Assembly: GCA_964601765.1 (NCBI GenBank)
Contig: CAZROR010000043.1
Location: forward strand, 1 to 14,352
Origin: SZUA-181 sp964601765
GTDB taxonomy: Bacteria; Pseudomonadota; Zetaproteobacteria; Mariprofundales; Mariprofundaceae
Length of the DNA: 14,352 nt
Direction: 5' to 3'
This document shows positions 7,515 to 14,352 of the stretch, one piece after another. The position numbers were made by a program, and so were the translations under genes. The notes beneath the pieces were generated by a model. That model worked only from the letters and a program-made list of their open reading frames with translations, had not been told where the DNA came from and ran no database searches. How positions within the stretch are numbered: position 1 is the stretch's first letter; each line of letters begins with the position of its first letter.

Positions 7515-7567
7515 CGCACACTTCGGGAGCAGACAATGTCGCCCCGGTCTGAAACCTATACCCATAC

Positions 7568-7573
7568 AGGAGG
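7568..7573 (+). promoter_or_regulatory. Strong Shine-Dalgarno site deciding the Bax inhibitor-1 start
   Basis: AGGAGG at 7568-7573 is followed by AAAA and the ATG at 7578. It decides against the in-frame upstream ATG at 7536, which has no comparable site and would add 14 non-conserved residues. Confidence 0.85.
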
Positions 7574-7577
7574 AAAA

Positions 7578-8237
7578 ATGCAGACGACACTTACAGCCTC
7601 AACACAACTGGCGGATGAACGCATCAGCTTTCTTGGCAAGACCTATGGCATGCTGGCCCTGTGTATCGCGGCCGGCAGCATCGGCGCCTATGCATCGCTG
7701 GGTACGGTATTTCCCTATGAGCACCCGTGGATGATGCTGTTTGCGATGATTGGCGGTATTTTCGCCGTGCAGGCACTCAGGCACCGTCCCGTCATCAACC
7801 TTGTCGCGCTGATCGGCTTTGGTGCGCTGACCGGTATGGCGATTTCGCCACTCGTGGGCTTTGTTGCCGCCAAAAGTGGCTGGCTGGTTGCCCAGGCCTT
7901 CATGACGGCTGCTGCCGCCTTCGCCGGATTGACCATTTATACCTTTGTATCACGCCGGGATTTCTCATTTCTAAAGGGATTTCTCTGGACTGGTCTGATC
8001 GGCCTGATTGTGCTCGGCCTGTCCAATTACTTCTTTTTTGAATCACCGATGGTGGCGCTGGTCAGCTCGGGTATCGGCGTATTGCTGTTCTCCGCCTTTA
8101 TCCTGTATGACACGTCAGCCATCCTGCGTGACTACCCGAATGATGAATACATTGCCGCAGCACTGACCCTGTATCTGGATGTTTTCCTGCTGTTTGAGCA
8201 CCTGCTCTATCTGTTTGGTGTCTTAAGCGACGAATAG
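7578..8237 (+). CDS. Bax inhibitor-1/YccA family membrane protein
   Basis: A 219-residue, seven-helix inner-membrane protein of the BI-1 (TMBIM/UPF0005) family. Relatives include E. coli YccA, which modulates the FtsH protease, and BsYetJ, a pH-sensitive calcium-leak channel. Seen: a short polar N-terminus, FLGKTYGMLAL opening helix 1, successive hydrophobic helices with short loops, and the family C-terminal motif FILYDTSAIL with DEYIAAALTLYLDVFLLF, containing the acidic residues of the proposed pore. The start is set by the perfect AGGAGG site. It lies 63 nt after fxsA, and the pair probably share a transcript that ends at the hairpin 8254-8278. Whether it corresponds to YccA or another paralog cannot be said. 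Confidence 0.9.
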   Translation: MQTTLTASTQLADERISFLGKTYGMLALCIAAGSIGAYASLGTVFPYEHPWMMLFAMIGGIFAVQALRHRPVINLVALIGFGALTGMAISPLVGFVAAKSGWLVAQAFMTAAAAFAGLTIYTFVSRRDFSFLKGFLWTGLIGLIVLGLSNYFFFESPMVALVSSGIGVLLFSAFILYDTSAILRDYPNDEYIAAALTLYLDVFLLFEHLLYLFGVLSDE

Positions 8238-8246
8238 ACAATACCG

Positions 8247-8278
8247 AAAACGGGGCGGCCTTGCCGGCCGCCATTTTT
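8247..8278. terminator. Bidirectional Rho-independent terminator between convergent operons
   Basis: A perfect 7-bp GC stem, GGCGGCC (8254-8260) / GGCCGCC (8266-8272), closes a 5-nt loop, TTGCC. Five T residues follow on the + strand (8274-8278). On the - strand, the AAAA at 8247-8250 gives a T4 run after the stem. It sits between the stop of the BI-1 gene (8237) and the stop of aroB (8282), so it can end both the + and - transcripts. Confidence 0.85.
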
Positions 8279-8281
8279 CCA

Positions 8282-9388
8282 TTACGCATAGGAAGCTATC
8301 AGATGTCGGATATCCGCATCGTCGACTGATTCGGCGACAAAGGCATCTCCAATACCATGCAGCAGTACATAGCGAATACGTGAGCCGATATTTTTTTTGT
8401 CATGTCCCATCGCATCGAGCCAGTCATCAGCAGGAAATACCGGCACCTCCACAGGCAGACCCGTGCCGACAAAAAGCCGGCGGATACGTGCCTCGATGTC
8501 CGCGGAGGCATATCCCAGCTGAGCAGACAGGCGCGCTGCCATCAGTGTGCCAATGGCCACTGCCTCACCATGCAAATATGTCGTATAATGGGTCATGGCT
8601 TCGATGGCATGGCCAAAGGTATGGCCAAGGTTGAGCAGCGCCCGCTCCCCTTGTTCGGTTTCATCACACGTCACCACCTGGGCCTTGCACTGGCATGATG
8701 TGTGGATGGCATGGCTCAGCGCTTCAGCATTGAGCCCGAGCAGGAGCTCCATCCTTGCTTCGAGGAAGGCAAAGAAATCAGGCTCCCGAATCAAGCCATA
8801 CTTGATTACCTCCGCCATGCCGGCACGAAGCTCCCGCGCCGGCAGCGTTTTCAGCACCTCGGGATCGATCCAGACCAGCCGAGGCTGATAGAAGGCGCCA
8901 ATCATGTTCTTGCCGTGCGGATGGTTCACGGCCGTTTTGCCGCCCACGCTGGAGTCGACCTGGGCAAGCAGGGTGGTTGGCACCTGGACATAGGGCACTC
9001 CCCGGCGATAACAGGCAGCCGCAAAGCCCGTGATGTCGCCCACCACACCACCACCGAGAGCGATGACAGGATCAATTCTCGACAACCTGCACTCCATCAG
9101 TACATCGAGGATATCGCTCAGAGAAGCAAGCGTTTTGTAACGCTCGCCGTCCGGCATGGCGTGGGTGGCAACCTGCCAGCCACTTTCCTCAAGCCCACAG
9201 ACGAGCTGATCCATGTACAGTGGCGCCACCGTTACATTGCTGACGATGAGACACTGCCGTGATGTGGGGAATAGCTGTCGCATCATCCGGCCAAGGCTTT
9301 CCAGACACCCCGGTTCAATGTAGATATCGTAGGCACGTTCGCCAAGCGCCACGCGACAGACGCGCACGCTGGAATCAGCTTCCTGCAT
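8282..9388 (-). CDS. aroB: 3-dehydroquinate synthase
   Basis: Second enzyme of the shikimate pathway: converts DAHP to 3-dehydroquinate in the cytoplasm using NAD and a divalent metal. The 368 residues match the family. Motifs: DGERYKTL, the NAD-binding GGGVVGDITGFAAACYRRG (112-130), PTTLLAQVDSSVGGKTAVNH, and the metal ligands Glu193 (MAEVIKYG), His256 (NLGHTFGHA) and His273 (YLHGEAVAIG), each 9 residues offset from the E. coli positions. The ATG at 9388 follows an in-frame TGA-CTG, so no longer start exists. The ribosome-binding site is weak. It is the last gene of the pil operon, 92 nt after pilQ. The shikimate kinase gene aroK, commonly placed just before aroB, is not there. The hairpin at 8254-8272 ends the transcript. 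Confidence 0.96.
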   Translation of the reverse strand: MQEADSSVRVCRVALGERAYDIYIEPGCLESLGRMMRQLFPTSRQCLIVSNVTVAPLYMDQLVCGLEESGWQVATHAMPDGERYKTLASLSDILDVLMECRLSRIDPVIALGGGVVGDITGFAAACYRRGVPYVQVPTTLLAQVDSSVGGKTAVNHPHGKNMIGAFYQPRLVWIDPEVLKTLPARELRAGMAEVIKYGLIREPDFFAFLEARMELLLGLNAEALSHAIHTSCQCKAQVVTCDETEQGERALLNLGHTFGHAIEAMTHYTTYLHGEAVAIGTLMAARLSAQLGYASADIEARIRRLFVGTGLPVEVPVFPADDWLDAMGHDKKNIGSRIRYVLLHGIGDAFVAESVDDADIRHLIASYA

Positions 9389-9480
9389 CAGTCATGACCC
9401 GTGAGACGGTATTCAGCGGAAGACAGCAACCGCCTACCGGCTGTTTCCTGAGTACATGCGGAAGTTCCCGGCCAGGCACC

Positions 9481-11937
9481 TCAGATGCTTGCCGCTTTAC
9501 CCGACTTAACTGGTGATTGCTCAATAATTTTTGGGGTCAGGAAAATCAGCAGCTCGGTGCGGTTATCCTTAGCCAGCTTTGTCTTGAACAACCAGCCAAG
9601 CAAGGGAATGTCCTTCAGGCCCGGAATGCCCTGCACCGTGTTTTCCTTTTCCTTTGTGTAAATGCCACCGATGACCACGGTTTCCCCGTTTTTCAGCAAC
9701 ACGTTTGTCTTGATTTCCTTCGTGCTGATACCCGTCAACCCCTGAACGTCAGCGGCTGCGTCCTTTGTGATAAGGATATCGAGCATGATGTTTTTATCCG
9801 CTGTAATCTGTGGCGTCACTTTGAGCTCCAGCACGGCATCCACGAGCTCGGTTGTCGCCGGCTCAGTTGTTGTTGCCGGCGTAACAATGGGCACTTTGTC
9901 GCCCTGCTTGATGTAGGCCTCCTGAAGATTTGCCGTAATCAGCCGGGGGCGCGAGACAATCTTGATCTTGTTGTCGGACTCGGCTGCGGAAAGCTCAAGA
10001 TCCAGGTTGATGGCGCTATTGAGCGAGCCAAGCGCCACACCTACGGCTCCGCCTGGTGCTGTCGTAGAAATGGCAGCAGGCAGATCTACGATAAATCCCC
10101 TGCTTGCCGTCGTACTGGCCACACCCGTTGCCGCCCCCACGTTCACGGTCGACGGAAAGCGATTGCCAGGTGTGCCCGTAAACTGGCCACCCCAGCGCAC
10201 ACCAAGATCACGCGTGAACTTGTCCGTCGCCTCAACAATCCGGGCCTCGATCAGTACCTGCCGGACCGGTTTGTCCAGCACCTCAACCAAACGCTTGATA
10301 TTGTTAACCGAATTCTGCGTATCTGTGACAATCAGAGTATTCGTCCGTGTGTCTGCCTGAACAGAGCCGCGCTCTGAAAGCAGTGTTGTTGCATTCTGCT
10401 GTTCCGTCGTGCCAGTCGAGGACCCTTCGGTCGTGGCTGTGGTTCCGGTCCCGGATGAGGTCGTACCCTCGCTTTGCTGGGAGCCCTGCAGCATGGCCAT
10501 CACCTCATCCGCCTTGGCGAAATTCAGCGTAATATACTCGGTCACCAGCGGGGCAAGCTGGGCATGCCCCTGCTGAACTTCTAGGCGTGCCTGTTGCTCA
10601 TTCCGCAACACATCGAGCGGCACGATGCGCACCACATTACCCATTTGCTCCTTGCCAAGGCCCTTGGCAGAAAGGATGAGATCAAGCGCCTGATCCCAAG
10701 GTACATCCACAAGATGCATGGTCAGCGTCCCACTGACATCATCCGCCATAATGATGTTAAAGCCGCTCAGTTCGGCAATCATTTTCAGGGCATTGCGAAT
10801 ATCAATATCCTTGAAATCAAAGCTGACCGGCTTGCCGCTATAGGCCAGGGCAGCCCCGGCCTTCCCGGCCTTGGGGGCAGACGCCATCTCCGGTGACAAC
10901 GTTACAGTCAGGATATTCCCGTGCTGAAAGGATGCGAAACTTGCCTTCTCCCGAAGCCGGGCGACGATGCGAACGCCATTGCCCACCTTGTAGGTGTCTA
11001 CCTGGCTAACCGGACCAGGAAAATCTCTCACATCCAGCGAACGCTCCTGTCCCCGGGCAAGGTCCGCCTTGTCGATATCCAACAACATATTTCCATTCTG
11101 CTCATACAGGTTGATAACAGGATTGCTGGTGCTGGTGCGGACAACCAGACGGGCCGACTGTCCTGCCGGCTGGAAGGTTACACCTTCAACAATGACAGCC
11201 TTATGGCGGGGCTTTGTCCCACCGAAACGCACAACAAGCTGACCGCTTGTAGCCTCAATCTGATGTGGAACCTTGACCCCCGGCACAAGGCTAACAACCA
11301 GCCGGGTCCGTCCATCGGCCTGGCCAACGGTAACACTGTGAACACGTTGTGAAGCAAAGCTGTAGAATTCCTTCGGCAGCCTGGACACGCCACCCCAAAA
11401 ATCAATGATCATTGTCCTGCCATTATTCGTTACATAGGCATTGTGGCTGGCGTTCATTTGCTTGCCACGCACGACGAGTTCGGTAACGCCTGGCCCGTCC
11501 CTGACCTCCAGATCTGCCAGCTCGGCGGCGGCCTTTGCCGGTTGTGCGGCTTCAGCCGGCACGCCGGAAAAATGAATCTTCAGGGACTTGCCCTGTTCTT
11601 CAATACGGTAGGCCAATGGCCGATCCAGGCCAATTTCCAGGCGAACACCTTCGTCGGACCTGCGCGCATATACCGCGGTCACGCCTGCTGATGCAAATTT
11701 CAGGGGCCTTATGTCATGTGCAAGACCTGTACCGGGAAAACTCAGAACGAGCCGGGCCGGCGCTTTCAGGTCATAAACCTGATAATCCGTTGCGGCATCC
11801 ATGGCCACATGCACGATGTCTCCCGAGGCGGACTTTTCAACGGAAACACCCAGAAGCTGGGCGGCCATGCCCGTAACAGGCCATAGCAGGATAAAGCCCA
11901 TCAGCCATGCTGTTGCCAGTCGCATACCGTTAACCAT
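9481..11937 (-). CDS. pilQ: Type IV pilus secretin PilQ
   Basis: Outer-membrane secretin that forms the gated channel for the type IV pilus. The 818 residues are long for PilQ. Layout: signal peptide 1-25 (LMGFILLWPVTGMA), three AMIN-like beta repeats at about 27-125, 140-240 and 248-350 (peptidoglycan/envelope binding), an STN/N0-like domain at 371-442 (VSFDFKDIDIRNALKMIAEL), an N1 domain from about 463 interrupted by a Ser/Thr/Gly-rich stretch at 485-518, then the secretin domain (about 620-808) with VPIVTP, VTPQI, NGETVVIGGIY, IPGLKDIPLLGWLF and LIFLTPKI. The start is fixed by GGAGGG (14 to 7 nt upstream; plus-strand 11944-11949) and the signal peptide. It lies 24 nt downstream of pilO, where pilP is normally found. 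Confidence 0.96.
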   Translation of the reverse strand: MVNGMRLATAWLMGFILLWPVTGMAAQLLGVSVEKSASGDIVHVAMDAATDYQVYDLKAPARLVLSFPGTGLAHDIRPLKFASAGVTAVYARRSDEGVRLEIGLDRPLAYRIEEQGKSLKIHFSGVPAEAAQPAKAAAELADLEVRDGPGVTELVVRGKQMNASHNAYVTNNGRTMIIDFWGGVSRLPKEFYSFASQRVHSVTVGQADGRTRLVVSLVPGVKVPHQIEATSGQLVVRFGGTKPRHKAVIVEGVTFQPAGQSARLVVRTSTSNPVINLYEQNGNMLLDIDKADLARGQERSLDVRDFPGPVSQVDTYKVGNGVRIVARLREKASFASFQHGNILTVTLSPEMASAPKAGKAGAALAYSGKPVSFDFKDIDIRNALKMIAELSGFNIIMADDVSGTLTMHLVDVPWDQALDLILSAKGLGKEQMGNVVRIVPLDVLRNEQQARLEVQQGHAQLAPLVTEYITLNFAKADEVMAMLQGSQQSEGTTSSGTGTTATTEGSSTGTTEQQNATTLLSERGSVQADTRTNTLIVTDTQNSVNNIKRLVEVLDKPVRQVLIEARIVEATDKFTRDLGVRWGGQFTGTPGNRFPSTVNVGAATGVASTTASRGFIVDLPAAISTTAPGGAVGVALGSLNSAINLDLELSAAESDNKIKIVSRPRLITANLQEAYIKQGDKVPIVTPATTTEPATTELVDAVLELKVTPQITADKNIMLDILITKDAAADVQGLTGISTKEIKTNVLLKNGETVVIGGIYTKEKENTVQGIPGLKDIPLLGWLFKTKLAKDNRTELLIFLTPKIIEQSPVKSGKAASI
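10384..10485 (-). other. Low-complexity Ser/Thr/Gly-rich insert within PilQ N1 domain
   Basis: Codons 485-518 of pilQ encode a stretch dominated by Ser, Thr, Gly, Gln and Glu (for example GTTSSGTGTTATTEGSSTG). It splits the N1 domain between AMLQG and the conserved VQADTRTNTLIVTDT segment. Secretins often carry a flexible linker here. No exact nucleotide repeat unit is evident. Confidence 0.75.
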
Positions 11938-11961
11938 CGTACACCCTCCGGAACATCGAGC

Positions 11962-12615
11962 TTACCGCCGCCTTTTCCTGTTGTCCGCCTTGGGCTTGTT
12001 GCCAGCAGACTCAACGAAGCGATAGGTTACCGCAAGCCCTGAAATACTCAGTAGTGAGCGGCCTGTATTCCCCGATGCGGTGCCTTCTTCCAAAGGCACA
12101 AGTGTCAGATTCTTGATGTCAACAATCCTGGGCATTTCACCAACGCGTCTCAGAAACGTGATCAGCTGCCGATACGTACCCGTGATCTCCACTTCAACCG
12201 GCACTTCGGCAACGTATTCCCTGGGCTTTTCCTCGCCGGGGCGGAAGACTGTAAATACAAGACCCGAATCTTTCCCTGCCCTGGAAACACCTTCGAGCAA
12301 ATCAGGAATCTGTGACTTGCTTGGCAACATCTTCAGTGCGACATGCAACTGCTTTTCCAACTGGGCATATTCAGCCTGCTTGCGTGGAAGGTTGGCTGCG
12401 AGCCGCCGGTTTTTCTCCAGCATCTGCTGCTGGGTCTCGATACTGGCACGCACCTGTTGCACTTCCTCATGCAGAGGCAGCCAGATAAAATAAAGATAAA
12501 GTCCGAGAATAACAACAAACCCGCCAGCCAGGGCGGCAGCCTTCTGCCACAGCGGGACAGGAAGGATGGGACGCAACACATCCAGTCGTGAGAGATCGAT
12601 GCCATCCAGATTCAC
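11962..12615 (-). CDS. pilO: Type IV pilus inner-membrane alignment protein PilO
   Basis: Bitopic inner-membrane protein that pairs with PilN in the pilus alignment complex linking the cytoplasmic PilM ring to the secretin. The 217 residues show a short cytoplasmic N-terminus, one membrane helix at about 28-48 (GGFVVILGLYLYFIWLPL), a periplasmic coiled coil at about 50-105 with a run of Glu/Gln/Leu heptads, and a ferredoxin-like domain with MLPSKSQIPDLLEGVSRAG, a GTYRQLITFLRRVGEMPRIV core and a basic tail (NRKRRR). The ATG at 12615 overlaps the pilN stop by 4 nt. The next gene downstream is pilQ, not pilP. The lipoprotein PilP that normally caps PilN/PilO is absent from the locus. Confidence 0.93.
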   Translation of the reverse strand: MNLDGIDLSRLDVLRPILPVPLWQKAAALAGGFVVILGLYLYFIWLPLHEEVQQVRASIETQQQMLEKNRRLAANLPRKQAEYAQLEKQLHVALKMLPSKSQIPDLLEGVSRAGKDSGLVFTVFRPGEEKPREYVAEVPVEVEITGTYRQLITFLRRVGEMPRIVDIKNLTLVPLEEGTASGNTGRSLLSISGLAVTYRFVESAGNKPKADNRKRRR

Positions 12616-13187
12616 GTTTTGTCCTTCTTTTGGGCATGCACGGGCATCTTATCCACACGTTTCAGGACCATATCGAACTTGCGGATATTTACATTATTCT
12701 GGCGTTCACGCTCGATCACTTCCAGTTTCACGTTCGCGAAAATTGCGGAGCCTTCAAGCGCCCGCATGAATCTTGCCACAGCCCGATTGCTCTCACCAAA
12801 ACCGCTGATGCTTATCTGGCCATCCTCATCCCTGATTTCCCTGAGCCAAACGTTCTCGGGTATTCCCTGCGAAAAAGCGACCAGTGTTTCCAGCGAGCGG
12901 AACCGACCCTTTTGCAAATCCTCGATGGCATCCAGCTTGGCCTGCACCTGTTTGCGCAACTTGTCCAGTCGGGCAATCTTCCCAATCTGTCTTTTCAGCT
13001 TTTGATTCTCCGCAATAAGCCGCACCTCTTCTTCCTGCAAATTTGAAAGCATGCCGGTGTAGATGACGTGTATGCTGGCAGACGCAATAACAGCCAAGAC
13101 CACCACACCGACAGCAGCTAGCAGATGTTGCAAAATCTCCCGCCTGCGCCTTGCCTCCCGATGTGGTAGCAGATTGATGTGAATCAT
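12612..13187 (-). CDS. pilN: Type IV pilus inner-membrane alignment protein PilN
   Basis: Bitopic partner of PilO. Its cytoplasmic N-terminus docks into PilM. The 191 residues begin with MIHINLLPHREARRRRE, carrying the conserved INLLPxRE PilM-binding motif. A membrane helix follows at about 21-43 (LLAAVGVVVLAVIASASIHV), then a periplasmic coiled coil (about 47-93) and a ferredoxin-like domain with PENVWLREI and ISGFGESNRAVARFMRAL. The ATG at 13187 overlaps the pilM TGA by 4 nt, so pilM and pilN are translationally coupled. Length and motif order are normal for the family. Confidence 0.95.
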   Translation of the reverse strand: MIHINLLPHREARRRREILQHLLAAVGVVVLAVIASASIHVIYTGMLSNLQEEEVRLIAENQKLKRQIGKIARLDKLRKQVQAKLDAIEDLQKGRFRSLETLVAFSQGIPENVWLREIRDEDGQISISGFGESNRAVARFMRALEGSAIFANVKLEVIERERQNNVNIRKFDMVLKRVDKMPVHAQKKDKT

Positions 13188-14248
13188 TCGTCAAAGCTCC
13201 TGAGGGCAAGCCCCACAGGTACCATCATCATGGGGCCAACTGCTTGCAGGTAAGCGGTATCAAACTTCTGATCGGGTACGTCAATAACAGAAAACGGATT
13301 CAAGATTGATGTTTCTATTCCCAGGCGTTCGCTCATTTCCCTATCGATACCCGGAATCAGGGCAGAGCCACCGCTAATATACATCTTCTGAACAGGGCGA
13401 CCGGCATGGTTCGCGACATAAAAATCAAGGGAACGGGCAAGTTCCGAACCGAGTCCCTCATAAAAGCTCGCCACCGCGCCCGCATCAACTCTGGAAAAGT
13501 CCCTTATTTTCATTTCCTCGGCAGCCTCATAGCTGAGGCCATGCACGCTCTGAATTTCTTCCGTGAGGTTCTGGCCACCAAAGAACTGATCGCGAACAAA
13601 CAGGCTGCGGCCATTGCTCAGAATATTGATACTTATCAGGCTGGCCCCGATATTGACCAGCGCATACACCGTCTCTTCCGTGCTGTCGGCATCCCAGATC
13701 TGCCCCTGCATGAGCTCGGCGGCATTTTCCAAGCAGAACACGGAGCAATCTACACAGGCAGCTTCCAGCCCGGCCTCTTTCAAGACGAGCTGGTAGTCCT
13801 CAATGACCTCTCGCTTGCAGGCCACGAGCACCACCTCCATGCGTTCTGGATCGTTCGGAACAGGCCCGAGAATCTGGAAATCTAGAAAAACCTCATCGAT
13901 GTTGTATGGAATATACTCATTGGCTTCAAACTCGATCTCGGACTCAAGATCGAATTCACTCATCGTTGGCAGCGTAATCATCTTGATGATGGCGGCATTG
14001 CCGGAGACTGAGAATGCCGCCTCGCGACCTGTCGGGCGAGCTATGTTAACAGCCTCGCGGATGGCGGCTGTAACCGCAGAAGAATCAATGATTGTGTTTT
14101 CCACAATAGCATCACGCGGAATGCTTGTCATGGCCATCGCCTCGAGTTTCAGGCCAGCCTTGTCGCGGCTCAATTCGATCAGCTTCACGCCGACTGAACT
14201 GATATCGACGCCAACCAGCTTTCTGGTACCTCGAGAAAAAAGTTCCAA
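13184..14248 (-). CDS. pilM: Type IV pilus actin-like protein PilM
   Basis: Cytoplasmic actin-like ATP-binding protein that forms the inner ring of the pilus alignment complex through PilN. From the TTG at 14248 it is 354 residues and begins MELFSRGTRKLVGVDISS, the expected PilM start. VGVDISSVGVKLIEL is the phosphate-1 loop. Others are LPTMSEFDLESEIEFEANEYIP, ALVNIGASLISINI (phosphate 2) and MYISGGSALIPGI (adenosine motif). The first ATG in frame (14314) would add 22 residues unlike the family, has no Shine-Dalgarno site, and lies upstream of the likely promoter. GGGAGGT ends 3 nt before the TTG. It heads the pilMNOQ-aroB operon. Confidence 0.93.
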   Translation of the reverse strand: MELFSRGTRKLVGVDISSVGVKLIELSRDKAGLKLEAMAMTSIPRDAIVENTIIDSSAVTAAIREAVNIARPTGREAAFSVSGNAAIIKMITLPTMSEFDLESEIEFEANEYIPYNIDEVFLDFQILGPVPNDPERMEVVLVACKREVIEDYQLVLKEAGLEAACVDCSVFCLENAAELMQGQIWDADSTEETVYALVNIGASLISINILSNGRSLFVRDQFFGGQNLTEEIQSVHGLSYEAAEEMKIRDFSRVDAGAVASFYEGLGSELARSLDFYVANHAGRPVQKMYISGGSALIPGIDREMSERLGIETSILNPFSVIDVPDQKFDTAYLQAVGPMMMVPVGLALRSFDE

Positions 14249-14251
14249 CCC

Positions 14252-14258
14252 ACCTCCC
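14252..14258 (-). promoter_or_regulatory. Shine-Dalgarno site for the TTG start of pilM
   Basis: On the - strand, GGGAGGT (14258 to 14252) stands 3 nt (GGG) before the TTG at 14248-14246. Together with the family-like N-terminus that follows, it supports the TTG as the real start. Confidence 0.75.
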
Positions 14259-14279
14259 GCTTCCGGCTGTACGGTGAAA

Positions 14280-14307
14280 ATAGTAACAACCTCCGGGGGG
14301 CATGCAA
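14280..14307 (-). promoter_or_regulatory. Candidate sigma70-type promoter of the pilM operon
   Basis: Reading the - strand, TTGCAT (14307-14302) is a 4/6 match to the -35 consensus. A 16-nt spacer follows, then TACTAT (14285-14280), a 4/6 match to the -10 consensus. The -10 is preceded by TGT, an extended -10 element. Transcription would begin near 14273, leaving a leader of about 25 nt that holds the Shine-Dalgarno site and TTG start of pilM. No experimental support is available from sequence alone. Confidence 0.45.
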
Positions 14308-14326
14308 CACGCATGACACACGCATG
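14300..14326. repeat. Three GCATG words at 11-bp spacing upstream of pilM
   Basis: GCATG begins at 14300, 14311 and 14322, exactly one helical turn apart. The second and third copies sit in a longer repeat, ACACGCATG (14307-14315 and 14318-14326). The first copy overlaps the candidate -35 box. The same-face spacing suggests an operator, but the words are short. Confidence 0.4.
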
Positions 14327-14352
14327 CGGCCAGGGAACAAAAATGCCGGCAC

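Noticed and set aside
9517..10377. 286-codon open frame on the + strand inside pilQ
   Set aside because: It lies wholly antisense to well-conserved secretin codons, is rich in Cys, His and Arg, has no Shine-Dalgarno site and no recognisable motif. It is a shadow of pilQ codon use.

Overview
The window is a gene-dense piece of a Gram-negative, moderately GC-rich bacterial chromosome. The outer-membrane secretin PilQ, an Mla-type lipid transporter and the pilMNO(Q)-aroB order all point to Pseudomonadota. The lineage cannot be fixed from sequence alone. A deep-branching or gammaproteobacteria-like group such as Zetaproteobacteria is a guess. Apart from candidate short repeats, I see no mobile elements, CRISPR, rRNA or tRNA. 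Gene content is mostly core envelope and housekeeping.

Left block (about 140-6981, + strand): a tightly packed run of eight genes, mostly joined by 4-nt stop/start overlaps. The order is alr (alanine racemase), mlaE, mlaF and mlaD (ABC permease, ATPase and a long MCE protein), a secreted TPR protein, a very short 4-oxalocrotonate-tautomerase-like protein, a YbdK-type carboxylate-amine ligase, and an M20D amidohydrolase. The first four or five genes serve peptidoglycan precursor supply and lipid traffic across the envelope. The last three look like small-molecule chemistry (an amide-bond-forming enzyme, an amide-hydrolysing enzyme and a tautomerase remnant or variant). No mlaB or mlaC is present.

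Middle block (7104-8237, + strand): fxsA and a Bax inhibitor-1/YccA family protein, both inner-membrane proteins. A strong hairpin with T-runs on both sides separates this block from the convergent operon to its right.

Right block (14248-8282, - strand): pilM-pilN-pilO-pilQ-aroB, the type IV pilus alignment and secretin operon ending in 3-dehydroquinate synthase. Two genes usual in this cluster are missing: pilP between pilO and pilQ (24-nt gap) and aroK between pilQ and aroB (92-nt gap). PilM probably starts at a TTG codon. A candidate extended -10 promoter lies just upstream, and its -35 region overlaps three GCATG words spaced exactly 11 bp apart.

I do not see a clearly new biological system. 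The most unusual points are the internally shortened tautomerase, the lost pilP and aroK slots, the Mla operon carrying a secreted TPR protein instead of MlaC/MlaB, and its coupling to a ligase/amidohydrolase pair.
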